DNA of 64,000 bases from a candidate division WOR-3 bacterium. GTDB taxonomy: Bacteria; Hydrothermota; Tepidihabitantia; SM23-42. The first letter of the stretch is position 1; the number at the start of each line of letters is the position of its first letter. The notes under the pieces were generated by a model. The model saw only the letters and a program-made list of their open reading frames with translations, ran no database searches and had not been told where the DNA came from. Both the position numbers and the translations under genes were made by a program. Positions 1-8,905 of the stretch are shown in pieces. The stretch covers positions 62,001-126,000 of the forward strand of contig JAOUFJ010000003.1 in the NCBI GenBank assembly GCA_029858255.1, written 5' to 3'.

Positions 1-714
1 GTCGATGAATTTCTTGACATCACCCTTTGGCTCATCTCGCAGCAGTAGCAAGAAGGGACGTGCGAAACGGTATTGTTCGGTTGTGAGATTGGCGAGAGTA
101 GGCTTCACCCCATCGAGCGCAATCGCTTTTTCCCGGTCATCAACCAGGCCCACCGAAATATAACCTACTCCCTGAGTAGTAGTGGCGATGATTTCACGAA
201 CCGCGCCATTTGAATCCTGGACAAGACATGCGTCGCTGATAACATCCTCGCCCATTATCATATCTTCAAATGAAGCCCTCGTACCAGACCCTTCCTCTCT
301 GGTCACAGGTATTATTATGCTGTTCAAACCACCGAGCTCCTGCCAGTTGGTCGTCTTGCCGGCAAAGATATCCCGCACTTGTTCGACAGTGAGGTTCTCA
401 ATAGGGTTATCTTTATGAACGATCACCGCGATACCATCAAGAGCAATGAGAACGACTTCCAACCCCCGTTCACTCGGCTTGAGATTACGCGAGCTCGCAC
501 CGACATCGCATGTTCCGTTGATCGTCGCCTGGACACCAGCCGTTGAACCACCACCCTGTACGTTCACCGCAATGCCGGGATTCTTTTCCATAAAGTGTTC
601 AGCGACTTTTTCTATGAAAGGCTGGACTGAGGTCGAACCGGCGATAATAACACCGCATTTGTTGGGTGCACAACTCAGCATTAAAAACAAGAAGATAAAG
701 AAGAAGAGCCGCAC
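1..714 (-). CDS. pstS: Phosphate ABC transporter substrate-binding lipoprotein PstS (C-terminus beyond window)
   Basis: Binds phosphate outside the inner membrane and hands it to the PstCAB permease. The window edge removes the C-terminus, leaving about 238 residues. The start is GTG at 714: VRLFFFIFLFLMLSCAPN is a short hydrophobic signal ending in a lipobox (LMLSC, lipidated Cys15). Motifs typical of the family follow: AGSTSVQPF, the phosphate-binding GSGTRASFE, and AGKTTNWQELGG. No SD precedes the GTG; instead a promoter ends 5 bases upstream, so the transcript is probably leaderless. The rest of a pst operon, if any, lies to the left. Confidence 0.88.
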   Translation of the reverse strand, partial: MRLFFFIFLFLMLSCAPNKCGVIIAGSTSVQPFIEKVAEHFMEKNPGIAVNVQGGGSTAGVQATINGTCDVGASSRNLKPSERGLEVVLIALDGIAVIVHKDNPIENLTVEQVRDIFAGKTTNWQELGGLNSIIIPVTREEGSGTRASFEDMIMGEDVISDACLVQDSNGAVREIIATTTQGVGYISVGLVDDREKAIALDGVKPTLANLTTEQYRFARPFLLLLRDEPKGDVKKFID

Positions 715-719
715 GTTCT

Positions 720-747
720 ATTATATTCAAAAAGCACAGCGAGTCAA
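720..747 (-). promoter_or_regulatory. Promoter of pstS, leaderless geometry
   Basis: On the minus strand TTGACT (747-742), 16-base spacer, TATAAT (725-720), then 5 bases and the GTG start. The expected transcription start coincides with the start codon. Confidence 0.75.
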
Positions 748-862
748 CATTACTTCGTGGAAATCTTGATTCGTACTCGTAAATCAATCCTGGCCGTTCG
801 GATCATTACGATCGCTATTGCCGTTTATATCGTTATTACCGTTTTGGTCATTCGGATTTTGA

Positions 863-935
863 TGTTTTGAATTTGTTTCGATATTCGGATTTCGGATTTT
901 GTCTTTGGCTATTGGGCATCGTTACCGACCAACGT
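863..935. repeat. Degenerate intergenic repeat (TTTCGATATTCGGATTTCGG family), copy 1
   Basis: The pstS-uvrA gap holds a run of ATTCGGATTT-like words followed by GGCTATTGGGCATCG. A second copy with the same order of words lies at 55976-56056, before tRNA-Ala. No ORF or RNA fold is evident. The rest of the gap (748-862) is AT-rich with no other recognisable feature. Confidence 0.55.
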
Positions 936-956
936 TTAACATTACCAATGCCTTGC

Positions 957-984
957 TTGACTTAGATGTTTCTGCGGATAATAT
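957..984 (+). promoter_or_regulatory. Promoter of uvrA, leaderless geometry
   Basis: TTGACT (957-962), 16-base spacer, TAATAT (979-984), then 5 bases to ATG at 990. The upstream in-frame ATG at 966 lies inside the promoter and cannot be the start of this transcript. Confidence 0.72.
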
Positions 985-989
985 ATGAA

Positions 990-3815
990 ATGCCCAGAGG
1001 AAATAACGAAAGCATTAAAGTCAGGGGAGCCAGGGTGCACAACCTGAAAAACATAGACGTTTCCATACCAAGAAACAAATTTGTCGTTATAACCGGACTC
1101 TCCGGTTCGGGCAAATCATCTTTGGCATTTGACACGCTTTATGCCGAGGGCCAGCGCCGTTACGTCGAATCACTATCTGCTTACGCACGGCAGTTCCTCG
1201 GCATGATGGACAAACCCGATGTCGACGAGATCAGCGGCCTCTCGCCGGCCATTGCTATCCAGCAGCGCAGCGCCGCACGTAACCCCAGGTCAACAGTTGG
1301 CACGGTGACCGAAATCTATGACTACCTGCGCGTGCTCTTCGCCCGCATCGGCACACCCTACTGCTATAATTGTGGCAGAAGGATCCAATCACAAACGACC
1401 GATCAAATTGTCGATACGATACTTGACCTCCCAGCAGAAACCAGGGTAGAGATCCTCGCGCCTGTAGTCCGCGGCCGGAAGGGCGAGTATAAAGATCTCC
1501 TTAATAGTCTCAAGCGCCGCGGCTACGTGCGTGCAAGGGTCGACGAAAAAATATTTGAAATCGAAAATGTCCCCGGTCTTGAGCGTTACAAAAAACATAA
1601 TATCGAGATCGTGATCGACCGGCTCATCATCAAGGATGATATCCGTAAGAGGCTTGCCGACTCCGTCGAAATAGGATTGAAAGAAGGCGATGGCATACTG
1701 ATAATTTCAACCGATGGTAAGGAAGAGCGCATGTTCAGCCAGAAACTCGCCTGTGTCCACTGCGGCATCAGCTATCCGGAGATCACACCGAGAATGTTCA
1801 GCTTCAACTCACCGTACGGTGCATGCGAGCACTGTGACGGGCTTGGCTTCAAAATGGAAATCGATCCGGCAAAAGTCATCGGTGATGAAAATCTCTCTGT
1901 GCTCGACGGCGCGATCGAACCCTACGGAACACCCGGTCGCTGGCGTTCATCACTCTTGAGAGCATTATCAAGGAAAATGAAATTCAGCCTCGAAACACCG
2001 TACAAGAAATTGTCTGCAGAAGTAAAGAAAACATTGTTGTATGGTGAGGGGATTCCGATCAGGGTCGAGTACCGGCGCAGCGATGGAAGCGGGCATGGTG
2101 AATTTGACGAGCATTTTGAGGGCATCGTGCCCGAACTCATGCGGCGGCACCGTGAAACCCAATCACCAATGATGCGCCAGGAAATCGAGGACTACATGAC
2201 CTTCACTCCCTGTCCAGAATGCAAGGGAACAAGACTGCGGCCGGAAAGTCTGGCGGTCAAGATCGGAGACAGCAACATCGCGCAGATCACTAAGTTGTCG
2301 ATCGGAAATACCCTGCAATACTTTGATAAACTCAAACTCAGCAAGAAAGAATTGCAGGTGGGTGGCGAGATCATAAGAGAGATAAAGCGCAGGCTCGGAT
2401 TTCTCAATTCAGTAGGACTGGACTATTTGACACTGGACCGAACGACCGAGACCCTGGCCGGCGGCGAAGAACAGCGGGTAAGGCTGGCAACGCAAATAGG
2501 TTCGGGACTGGTAGGCGTCCTCTATATTCTCGATGAACCATCGATCGGGCTCCATTTTAGAGATAACAAAAGACTACTTGCAACGCTCAAAGAAATGCGC
2601 GACCTTGGTAATACCGTGCTCGTCGTCGAACACGATGCAGAGACCATACTCGAGGCCGACCACATCATCGACCTGGGCCCGGGTGCCGGTGCCCAAGGCG
2701 GACGCGTCGTAGCAACCGGCACGCCCGAGCAGATCAGGAAAAACAGGAAGTCGATCACCGGCCGTTACCTGAATGGTACGGAACGCATCGAAATACCCGA
2801 ACAGCGCCGGCCCGATAAAAAACGCCGGATAACGGTCAAAGGTGCGCGCGCCAACAATCTGAAATCGATCGAGGCAGAAATCCCGCTCGGCATGTTCGTG
2901 GTCATTACCGGCGTATCGGGTTCGGGTAAATCGACGCTCGTCGTCGACACGCTGTACCGTGCCCTTGCCCAGAAATACTACCATTCCAAATACCCGCCCG
3001 GCGAGTACGACAAGATACTTGGCATGGAAAACATCGACAAGGTGATCAACATCGACCAGTCGCCCATTGGCCGCACACCACGCTCGAACCCCGGTACCTA
3101 TACGAGCGCATGGACCCCGATCCGCGAACTATTTTCTAAACTGCCGGAATCCAAGGTTCGCGGTTACCGTCCGGGAAGGTTTTCGTTCAATGTTCCTGGT
3201 GGCCGATGCGAGCAGTGCGAAGGTGATGGCATCCTGTGGATCGAGATGCACTTCCTGCCTGATGTGCATATCACGTGCGACGCGTGCGGAGGCAAGCGTT
3301 TCAACCGAGAAACACTTGAAATAAAATACCGGGGCAAGAACATCAGCGATATCCTGAATATGTCAGTATCCGAAGCCCTGGAGTTTTTCAAAAATATCCC
3401 GCAGATAAAAAGAAAATTGCAGCTACTCAACGACGTCGGTCTGGGCTACATCAAGATCGGACAGTCCGCCACAACGCTTTCCGGCGGCGAAGCACAACGT
3501 ATCAAACTTGCCAAGGAACTCTCAAAGATCGCTACCGGCCGGACCCTCTACATCCTCGATGAACCGACCACAGGACTGCACTTCGAGGATGTCAAACTGT
3601 TGCTCAAAGTATTGAACAGGCTCGTCGACAAAGGTAACACGGTCATCGTCATCGAGCACAACATGGAAGTGATAAAATGCGCGGATTGGATCATCGACCT
3701 CGGACCCGAAGGCGGTGATGAAGGTGGTCGGGTCGTCTGTGCTGGCCGCCCCGAAGAGATCACAAAAGTCAAGGAATCCTACACAGGCCAATACCTAAAA
3801 ACCCACCTCCCCTAA
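990..3815 (+). CDS. uvrA: Excinuclease ABC subunit A
   Basis: Damage-recognition ATPase of nucleotide excision repair; loads UvrB on DNA. 941 residues, the usual length. Two ABC modules are visible: Walker [11 protein letters not shown] near the N-terminus and [10 protein letters not shown] near residue 640, with Walker [13 protein letters not shown] and [12 protein letters not shown]. Zinc-module cysteines are present (CVHC...CEHC, CPEC, CEQC...CDAC). The start at 990 gives [19 protein letters not shown], matching the family N-terminus. Odd point: the signature of the first module reads LAGGEEQR instead of LSGGEAQR, while the second is the normal LSGGEAQR. No SD; see the promoter at 957. No uvrB or uvrC lies nearby. 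Confidence 0.96.
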   Translation: MPRGNNESIKVRGARVHNLKNIDVSIPRNKFVVITGLSGSGKSSLAFDTLYAEGQRRYVESLSAYARQFLGMMDKPDVDEISGLSPAIAIQQRSAARNPRSTVGTVTEIYDYLRVLFARIGTPYCYNCGRRIQSQTTDQIVDTILDLPAETRVEILAPVVRGRKGEYKDLLNSLKRRGYVRARVDEKIFEIENVPGLERYKKHNIEIVIDRLIIKDDIRKRLADSVEIGLKEGDGILIISTDGKEERMFSQKLACVHCGISYPEITPRMFSFNSPYGACEHCDGLGFKMEIDPAKVIGDENLSVLDGAIEPYGTPGRWRSSLLRALSRKMKFSLETPYKKLSAEVKKTLLYGEGIPIRVEYRRSDGSGHGEFDEHFEGIVPELMRRHRETQSPMMRQEIEDYMTFTPCPECKGTRLRPESLAVKIGDSNIAQITKLSIGNTLQYFDKLKLSKKELQVGGEIIREIKRRLGFLNSVGLDYLTLDRTTETLAGGEEQRVRLATQIGSGLVGVLYILDEPSIGLHFRDNKRLLATLKEMRDLGNTVLVVEHDAETILEADHIIDLGPGAGAQGGRVVATGTPEQIRKNRKSITGRYLNGTERIEIPEQRRPDKKRRITVKGARANNLKSIEAEIPLGMFVVITGVSGSGKSTLVVDTLYRALAQKYYHSKYPPGEYDKILGMENIDKVINIDQSPIGRTPRSNPGTYTSAWTPIRELFSKLPESKVRGYRPGRFSFNVPGGRCEQCEGDGILWIEMHFLPDVHITCDACGGKRFNRETLEIKYRGKNISDILNMSVSEALEFFKNIPQIKRKLQLLNDVGLGYIKIGQSATTLSGGEAQRIKLAKELSKIATGRTLYILDEPTTGLHFEDVKLLLKVLNRLVDKGNTVIVIEHNMEVIKCADWIIDLGPEGGDEGGRVVCAGRPEEITKVKESYTGQYLKTHLP

Positions 3816-3817
3816 GC

Positions 3818-3963
3818 GGGGACAGGCATAAACTTTTAAACTTTTTGCAGAAAAAGTCCTGTATTATCAATAAATCTCACTCTTTGAAGCCAAAACCAAA
3901 TTCTTGGTCTCTGATGAATTACCGTAACAAATGTCAAAAGTTTAAAAGTTTATGCCTGTCCTC
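3818..3963. repeat. 146-bp intergenic element with 28-bp terminal inverted repeats
   Basis: Starts two bases after the uvrA stop. The left end (3818-3845) begins GGGGACAGGCATAAAC and the right end (3936-3963) is its inverse with one mismatch in 28. There is no ORF inside; a small CTTTTT/AAAAAG hairpin sits next to the left arm. Single arms of the same family occur at 35884-35914 and 40738-40756. It could be a MITE/REP-like element or a bidirectional 3' processing or termination element shared by uvrA and the convergent cupin operon. Confidence 0.75.
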
Positions 3964-3983
3964 ACAGATTGTGTGAATAATCA

Positions 3984-4025
3984 GACCGATAACCGGCCGC
4001 TGTTATCTGATATCAGTTATCGGTC
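3984..4025 (-). terminator. Inverted repeat after the cupin gene, possible terminator
   Basis: Perfect 10-bp arms GACCGATAAC / GTTATCGGTC with a 22-base loop, 14 bases beyond the cupin stop. There is no strong T-run, so termination is only a guess. Confidence 0.35.
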
Positions 4026-4039
4026 ATCCGCCATCTTAT

Positions 4040-4363
4040 TTATTCGCGGTAGTCCTCCCTGACCGGATAGAACACGTCAAGAATGCGGACCGGGGTTTTC
4101 GCTTTGCCGCCATGTCTTATGTTCGGCGGCACGATGGCGATGAAACCCGGTTTTGCTACGTAGACCTTTCCTTCTACTGTAAAATCAAATTCACCCTCTA
4201 TCACGTTTACTATTTGTTCATGAGGATGCGCATGATCGGGCATGACGGCACCGGCATCGATATCCCAGTGGGCAACTGTCATGTTGTCACTGTGCACGAA
4301 ACGACCCCGGATACCTTTAACAACTTCCCTCTCTTTTACATCATCAACCTTCGTTATCATCAT
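4040..4363 (-). CDS. Small cupin-domain protein
   Basis: Single-domain cupin of 107 residues. The metal-binding motif is intact: HAHPHEQIVNVIEGEFDF (two His and Glu), followed by the second-motif residues PPNIRH. Proteins of this size and type are usually ligand-binding or small isomerase/dioxygenase-like enzymes; the substrate cannot be told from sequence. SD AAAGGAG lies about 9 bases before the ATG at 4363. It follows the Vms1-like gene by 43 bases and is probably the last gene of that operon. Confidence 0.85.
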   Translation of the reverse strand: MMITKVDDVKEREVVKGIRGRFVHSDNMTVAHWDIDAGAVMPDHAHPHEQIVNVIEGEFDFTVEGKVYVAKPGFIAIVPPNIRHGGKAKTPVRILDVFYPVREDYRE

Positions 4364-4406
4364 TGTGCAATCTCCTTTCTTTGATTACAGCGTTCGCGCT
4401 ACATTA

Positions 4407-5450
4407 CTACAATTTGTATCTTAACAACGCTCCCACTCCGCCAATACTCAATAGTATTTTGTTGTCACCCGGGACGAACTCAACCGCTGCCCCGGTCCTT
4501 TTCGCCAGGCTTGTTAGCTCCTCAACAATCTTGGCGTTGATCGTCCCAGATATCACGAGGGTATCCACCTGACCCTTGACCAACGCACTGCGGGTCTCTT
4601 CAACACCGGCAATGCCTAGAGCCCCGCGCCGCAATTCACCGATCATTTTCGCAAGTAGTTCTTTTTCCTCATTGCGTTCGGTTTCTTCCATTATTGGTCT
4701 GACCTTATGCAGAAAATCACTGTCAGCAGCATTGAGGTCCCACCGAACCGTGGCAATCACCTTGCTCTTCAATTTCTGGCTCAATTCTCCCTCAAGAGCA
4801 GTGATCATGCGGTCACGGCCGGCGATCAGAATACGCCGGACATTTGCCTCACCGAACACTGCCTCTGCCTTGTCGACAACATCTCTAGCGAAATGCTGCA
4901 CCTGTTTTAGACGGCGCCGCTGGTAGCGCATCTGTGACCAGCCACCGACCTTGGATAAATGATGGATCTTCTTGCAGAATCTGTCCATATCATCGATGAT
5001 CAGCCCGGCAACCAGTAATATCCGGACGCAATGCGCATCGATCATGATGACACCGATGCGCTCGTATTCATCATACTGCAAGGCAAGAGGGTGAATAATC
5101 GCTTCTTTGTCCACAGCCAACAGAGGTTCAGTAGGCATATTCAACTCCACGGTCTTAAGGTAATCAGAACCCAGGTCAGCAAAGAACGCGATACCCGGTC
5201 CTTTGAAACCATCTTTTTTCTTTTCCTTGAGTACATCATCAAGGAATGAAAGCGACGTTTCAAAATATTCCTTCTCCTCCGGTGATAACAAAGGAACGAT
5301 CCTTTTTGATTCCTGACTGATAAAACGGCGTGCTCTTTCCCAACCGTGTTCCATTTCAATATACACAGATAATACAGTACGTTCGGTCGCGGATAACAAA
5401 GAAAGCTCTCTGAGAAGCCCTTCAGTTATTTCACTGGTTTCGTAGATCAC
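4407..5450 (-). CDS. Vms1/Ankzf1-like (archaeo-eukaryotic release-factor fold) protein, putative peptidyl-tRNA hydrolase
   Basis: About 347 residues, resembling the bacterial baeRF / Vms1-like families, relatives of eRF1 domain 2. The likely catalytic loop is GGWSQMRYQRRR near residue 169, in the place of the GGQ or Vms1 glutamine loop. A helical stretch and an L7Ae-like C-terminal half follow (DTLVISG...AAVEFVPGDNKILLSIGGVGALLRY). Such proteins are thought to release nascent chains from stalled ribosomes; that role is inferred here. The start is taken as GTG at 5450, which overlaps the protease stop (GTGA) with a purine-rich GGGAGAAGAGG just upstream; ATG at 5462 is an alternative. Cotranscribed with the M48 protease gene. 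Confidence 0.75.
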   Translation of the reverse strand: MIYETSEITEGLLRELSLLSATERTVLSVYIEMEHGWERARRFISQESKRIVPLLSPEEKEYFETSLSFLDDVLKEKKKDGFKGPGIAFFADLGSDYLKTVELNMPTEPLLAVDKEAIIHPLALQYDEYERIGVIMIDAHCVRILLVAGLIIDDMDRFCKKIHHLSKVGGWSQMRYQRRRLKQVQHFARDVVDKAEAVFGEANVRRILIAGRDRMITALEGELSQKLKSKVIATVRWDLNAADSDFLHKVRPIMEETERNEEKELLAKMIGELRRGALGIAGVEETRSALVKGQVDTLVISGTINAKIVEELTSLAKRTGAAVEFVPGDNKILLSIGGVGALLRYKL

Positions 5451-6586
5451 CTCTTCTCCCATTTCTCGGCAAACGCTATTCTCTTTCCCGGAGACGGATG
5501 TGAATATTTGTACCATTCAACGATCCGGTTCGGAAACGCGATCGACAATTGTTCGTTACAGAACTTTGCGATGAGCGCAACAAATGATGCAGAATCACCG
5601 GTCAGGTTCAGCGCACCGCTATCTGCCCTGCGTTCGTAGTATCTGGAAAGAAATGCGCCGAAGGGTCTGAAAACGTATGATATCAAAGAAAAAATGATCG
5701 CGAAAACGGGAAATGCAGCTATCTCCGAAGCATGTTCAAAACCAAACCACGCATAGACGAAGGTTTGAATCCTGAAGAACAGATAGAACGTGAGCACGGT
5801 GATCATCGACTGCCACAGAATCAACCACCACATATGGTGTTCACGGTAATGTATCATCTCATGCGCAACCGCCGACAATATCTCACCGTTTTCATATTCG
5901 GATAAAAGGGTGTCGCCGATGAGGATGCGTTTTGTGTTACCGAGCCCGACTACCGCCGCGTTTGCCTTGGTCGTCTTGCTGCTCAGGTCTATGCTAAAAA
6001 TGCCTTTGACCTCAATACCCGTGCGTCTACCCAGTTCGGCTATTTGTTCTTTTAGATCACCATCTTCAACTGGCGATGATTTGTAGAACAACGGAAGGAT
6101 CAAAACTGGAAAGATATTCGCAAGGATAACGCTGAATCCAACCATTATCAACGACAACCACAACCACCATAAGCTCGGAGCAGAGGGTATCAAAAGATAG
6201 ATGACCTCGAACACCAGCAACCCGATAACATATGTAACAAGAAATGACTTCAACCAATCGATGAACCAAGCCCGCCGGTTCTGCTTAGAAAACCCGTACT
6301 TATGCTCGATCACATACCCCTCGACATATGCAAAGGGCATGGTCAGAAAAGAAAAAACGACATACAAGGCAGAGAAATATGAGGCGATGAGTAGCACCCT
6401 CGCACTCACATAGATAGACAAGAAACTCACGAAACCTTTTGAAAGGTCGAACAACAATATGACGGCGATAAATAATACACTGACGATCAACGACCCGATA
6501 CTCAATCTCAGATTGTCACTGCGATAGCGCCGGGCAATCTTCTGACGCTCTTCATCGATCAATGGATGCGTACGCTTCGATGACAT
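5447..6586 (-). CDS. M48-family membrane zinc metalloprotease (Ste24/HtpX-like)
   Basis: Inner-membrane zinc endopeptidase of 379 residues, closer in length and layout to Ste24 (CAAX protease 1) than to short HtpX. Several membrane segments occupy the first 180 residues, then the catalytic AHEMIHYREH (HExxH near residue 240), two further membrane segments, and the third zinc ligand in ERRADSGAL. Likely role is quality control of membrane proteins or processing of membrane-associated substrates. The ATG at 6586 has no SD and lies 5 bases after a -10 box. It heads an operon with the Vms1-like and cupin genes, which hints at a link to translation or membrane stress (inference). Confidence 0.88.
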   Translation of the reverse strand: MSSKRTHPLIDEERQKIARRYRSDNLRLSIGSLIVSVLFIAVILLFDLSKGFVSFLSIYVSARVLLIASYFSALYVVFSFLTMPFAYVEGYVIEHKYGFSKQNRRAWFIDWLKSFLVTYVIGLLVFEVIYLLIPSAPSLWWLWLSLIMVGFSVILANIFPVLILPLFYKSSPVEDGDLKEQIAELGRRTGIEVKGIFSIDLSSKTTKANAAVVGLGNTKRILIGDTLLSEYENGEILSAVAHEMIHYREHHMWWLILWQSMITVLTFYLFFRIQTFVYAWFGFEHASEIAAFPVFAIIFSLISYVFRPFGAFLSRYYERRADSGALNLTGDSASFVALIAKFCNEQLSIAFPNRIVEWYKYSHPSPGKRIAFAEKWEKR

Positions 6587-6591
6587 GAACC

Positions 6592-6620
6592 ATTCTACAT
6601 ATTCGGGAATTGCATGTCAA
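6592..6620 (-). promoter_or_regulatory. Promoter of the M48 protease operon, leaderless geometry
   Basis: Minus strand TTGACA (6620-6615), 17-base spacer, TAGAAT (6597-6592), 5 bases, ATG at 6586. Its -35 box lies 7 bases from that of the divergent promoter at 6628. Confidence 0.72.
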
Positions 6621-6627
6621 TGAAAAC

Positions 6628-6655
6628 TTGACTTTTGTACTGTTTGGATTAGAAT
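6628..6655 (+). promoter_or_regulatory. Promoter of the glutaredoxin-like/larE/chrA operon
   Basis: TTGACT (6628-6633), 16-base spacer, TAGAAT (6650-6655), then a short leader with SD AAGGAGGT. Confidence 0.72.
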
Positions 6656-6676
6656 AGGAAAACTCAAGGAGGTAAA

Positions 6677-6940
6677 GTGAAACAAATTTATGTTTTTGGC
6701 AAGCCAGATTGTTCTGTCTGCAAAGACACACGTGAAAAATTAATGTATTTCAAAGAAAAAAATAGATTTGATGCACCAATTAAGTACTATGATATGGAAA
6801 CCGTGGAGGGTCTTACGGAAGGAGCATATCGCGAAGTAAGCGATATTCCCACGGTCATAATTCTCGATGGTAACCAGGAGATTGTCCGCTGGGTAAAGAA
6901 ACCACCCATCAGCGAAGAATTTCTGCCATACTTAATATAG
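6677..6940 (+). CDS. Small thioredoxin/glutaredoxin-fold protein
   Basis: 87 residues, beginning KQIYVFGKPDCSVCKDTREKL: a beta strand followed by a CxxC redox motif, then DIPTVIILDG, the cis-Pro turn of thioredoxin folds. The start is GTG at 6677 with an ideal SD (AAGGAGGT). It is the first gene of an operon with larE, whose reading frame follows immediately in the same frame after this gene's TAG. A thiol-reducing role for the neighbouring sulfur-transfer enzyme is possible but unproven. Confidence 0.8.
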   Translation: MKQIYVFGKPDCSVCKDTREKLMYFKEKNRFDAPIKYYDMETVEGLTEGAYREVSDIPTVIILDGNQEIVRWVKKPPISEEFLPYLI

Positions 6941-6949
6941 GTCGCCCAC

Positions 6950-7729
6950 ATAAAAAAAATCATCAAACTCAAAACAATTCTGAGAAAATACCCTGGTGTT
7001 GTTGTCGCTTTTTCCGGCGGCGTTGATTCGACTTTCTTGTTGAGCGTCGCCAAAGAAGTCCTGGGCGACAGGGTGATCGCGGCTACCGTTGTCTCACCGC
7101 TACAGCCAAAGGTCGAAACAACTGACGCCTCCCGCATTGCCCGAAGTCTGAAAGTCAGGCATGTCGTGTGCCACATCAATGTGCTGCATAAGCCAGTAAT
7201 CAGAAAGAATTCCCCGAATCGCTGTTATTACTGTAAGACGATCTTGATGGGAAAGCTAAAGAACCTGGCAGAGCAAAAAGGCTACGTAACCGTCGAGGCA
7301 TCCAATATATCAGACCTCAGCGACCACCGGCCAGGGCTGGATGCGGTGAAACTCCTGGGAATAGAATCACCCTTGTTAGAGGCTGGCCTCAAAAAAGAAG
7401 AGATCCGTCGGGCGGCACGCCGCCGCCGGCTGCCGAACTGGAACAAACCCAGTATGGCATGTCTCGCTTCCCGCATACCATATGACGAGTTGATAACCGC
7501 TAAGAAGCTTCAGCGTATTGAAAAAGCCGAAGAATACCTTAGACGCCTGGGATTCACCCAGGTGCGTTTGCGTGACCATTTTCCCATCGCCCGCATCGAA
7601 ATCAACGCGCACGAATTCAAGAAACTGATCTCGCATCGACAAAAGATCGTGAGGTACCTGCGCAGGCTTGACTACAAGCATGTTGCCTTGGATCTCGATG
7701 GATACCATACAGGCAGCTTGAACCCCTGA
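6950..7729 (+). CDS. larE: LarE-like ATP-dependent sulfur transferase, apparent ATA start
   Basis: PP-loop enzyme of the LarE family, which adenylates and thiolates the pyridinium dicarboxylate precursor of the nickel-pincer cofactor. The PP-loop AFSGGVDST lies about 20 residues in. Three cysteines, NRCYYCK and ACLASR, match the [4Fe-4S]-type LarE described for Thermotoga rather than the single sacrificial Cys type. No ATG, GTG or TTG exists between the upstream in-frame TAG (6938) and the PP-loop; the codon at the expected N-terminus is ATA (6950), giving (M)KKIIKLKTILRKYPGVVVAF. The first TTG (7037) would delete the PP-loop. The stop overlaps the chrA start (TGATG). No larB or larC is in the window. 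Confidence 0.82.
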   Translation: MKKIIKLKTILRKYPGVVVAFSGGVDSTFLLSVAKEVLGDRVIAATVVSPLQPKVETTDASRIARSLKVRHVVCHINVLHKPVIRKNSPNRCYYCKTILMGKLKNLAEQKGYVTVEASNISDLSDHRPGLDAVKLLGIESPLLEAGLKKEEIRRAARRRRLPNWNKPSMACLASRIPYDELITAKKLQRIEKAEEYLRRLGFTQVRLRDHFPIARIEINAHEFKKLISHRQKIVRYLRRLDYKHVALDLDGYHTGSLNP

Positions 7730-8820
7730 TGGCAAGAAGCCTCCGAGAACTGACCAGGTCGATATTTAAAGTTGGCTTATTCGGCTTCGGTGGCGGCTTG
7801 GGCATGCTGGCCCTGCTGCGCACAGAATGCGTAAAGAAGAAACAATTCATCACCGATGATGATCTCTCCACGGCAGTGGCGATGGGACAGATGCTGCCAG
7901 GACCGTTTGTACCAAACTACTGCGAGTATATCGGATATCATCTGTTTGGAATACGCGGTGCAGTAGCAGCGGGTGCAGCACTGATACTACCATCATTTAT
8001 ACTAATGACCATCCTTTCCTGGTTCTACTTGACATATAATACCCTTCCCGGTATCACCCTTGTGTTCAAAGGCATCGGTGCAGTGATAACCTCGATCATC
8101 CTGTGGGCTTCTTACGAGATGGGCCGGGTACTGATAAAGAATGTCAAAGGAGTGGTGATATTCTTTTTTGCCCTAGCGCTCTTTCTTCTGAAATTCGATC
8201 CGATACTCACGGTTATCATCAGCGGCATTCTTGGTATCGTATTCGAACATGTTAGATTTACGCGCCACGCCATGTTGGCAGTGCCTCTGTTGCTCTTTGA
8301 TTTCAGAAAAGCCCTGGAACTATTCGGCATCTTCGCAAAGATCGGCACCGTAATCTTCGGAGGTGGCTACGCAGCAATTCCCTTCATCCAGAATGAAGTC
8401 TGCACCGTGCGCAACTGGCTTACGGCAAAGGAATTCGTCGATGCCGTAGCATTAGGACAGATGACACCCGGTCCAGTGGCGATAACCGCGACCTTCGTCG
8501 GATTCAAAGTTATGGGAATACCCGGAGCAATGATCGCAACGCTGGGCATATTTCTGCCCTCATTTCTGATGTTGTTGATCATGGTTCGCATTTACCAAAG
8601 GGTATCGGCCAATGTCTACGTCAGATCTTTTTTCAACGGCATTAAATCAGCCGTTGTGGCCATCCTGCTATCAACCGGTGTTTTCTTTGTAATACTCAAC
8701 TGGCAGCAACCAGTCTATGCTGTTTTCGGAATAGCTGCGTTGTTTCTACTCGTATTCATCAAATTCGAGCCGATATTCCTGATTCTTGCCGGCGCCGTAT
8801 TCAGTCTGATCGCGCGATGA
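7729..8820 (+). CDS. chrA: ChrA-family chromate ion transporter
   Basis: 363 residues with two homologous halves (long-chain CHR type). The N-half carries LFGFGGGLGMLALL and AMGQMLPGP, the C-half VIFGGGYAAIPFI and ALGQMTPGPVAITATFVG. About ten membrane segments. Family members export chromate coupled to ion gradients, but many homologues have unknown anion substrates, so chromate specificity is uncertain. Its ATG overlaps the larE TGA, so the two are translationally coupled. Confidence 0.88.
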   Translation: MARSLRELTRSIFKVGLFGFGGGLGMLALLRTECVKKKQFITDDDLSTAVAMGQMLPGPFVPNYCEYIGYHLFGIRGAVAAGAALILPSFILMTILSWFYLTYNTLPGITLVFKGIGAVITSIILWASYEMGRVLIKNVKGVVIFFFALALFLLKFDPILTVIISGILGIVFEHVRFTRHAMLAVPLLLFDFRKALELFGIFAKIGTVIFGGGYAAIPFIQNEVCTVRNWLTAKEFVDAVALGQMTPGPVAITATFVGFKVMGIPGAMIATLGIFLPSFLMLLIMVRIYQRVSANVYVRSFFNGIKSAVVAILLSTGVFFVILNWQQPVYAVFGIAALFLLVFIKFEPIFLILAGAVFSLIAR

Positions 8821-8905
8821 GAGAATTCTCAGTCCACCTTGTCCCCACTTCGAAGATATTAGCTGTCGGGTTGTGAACTGTATTTACCCGATTCTTTAAG
8901 CAGTC

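Noticed and set aside
182-769. Plus-strand ORFs across the first 770 bases
   Set aside because: They lie opposite pstS, whose minus-strand reading has a lipobox and phosphate-binding motifs.
6677-7729. Glutaredoxin-like gene and larE as one protein by TAG readthrough
   Set aside because: They share a frame with one TAG between them, but each domain is complete and the yceD case shows the same ATA-start pattern where readthrough cannot help because the frames differ. ATA initiation is simpler.
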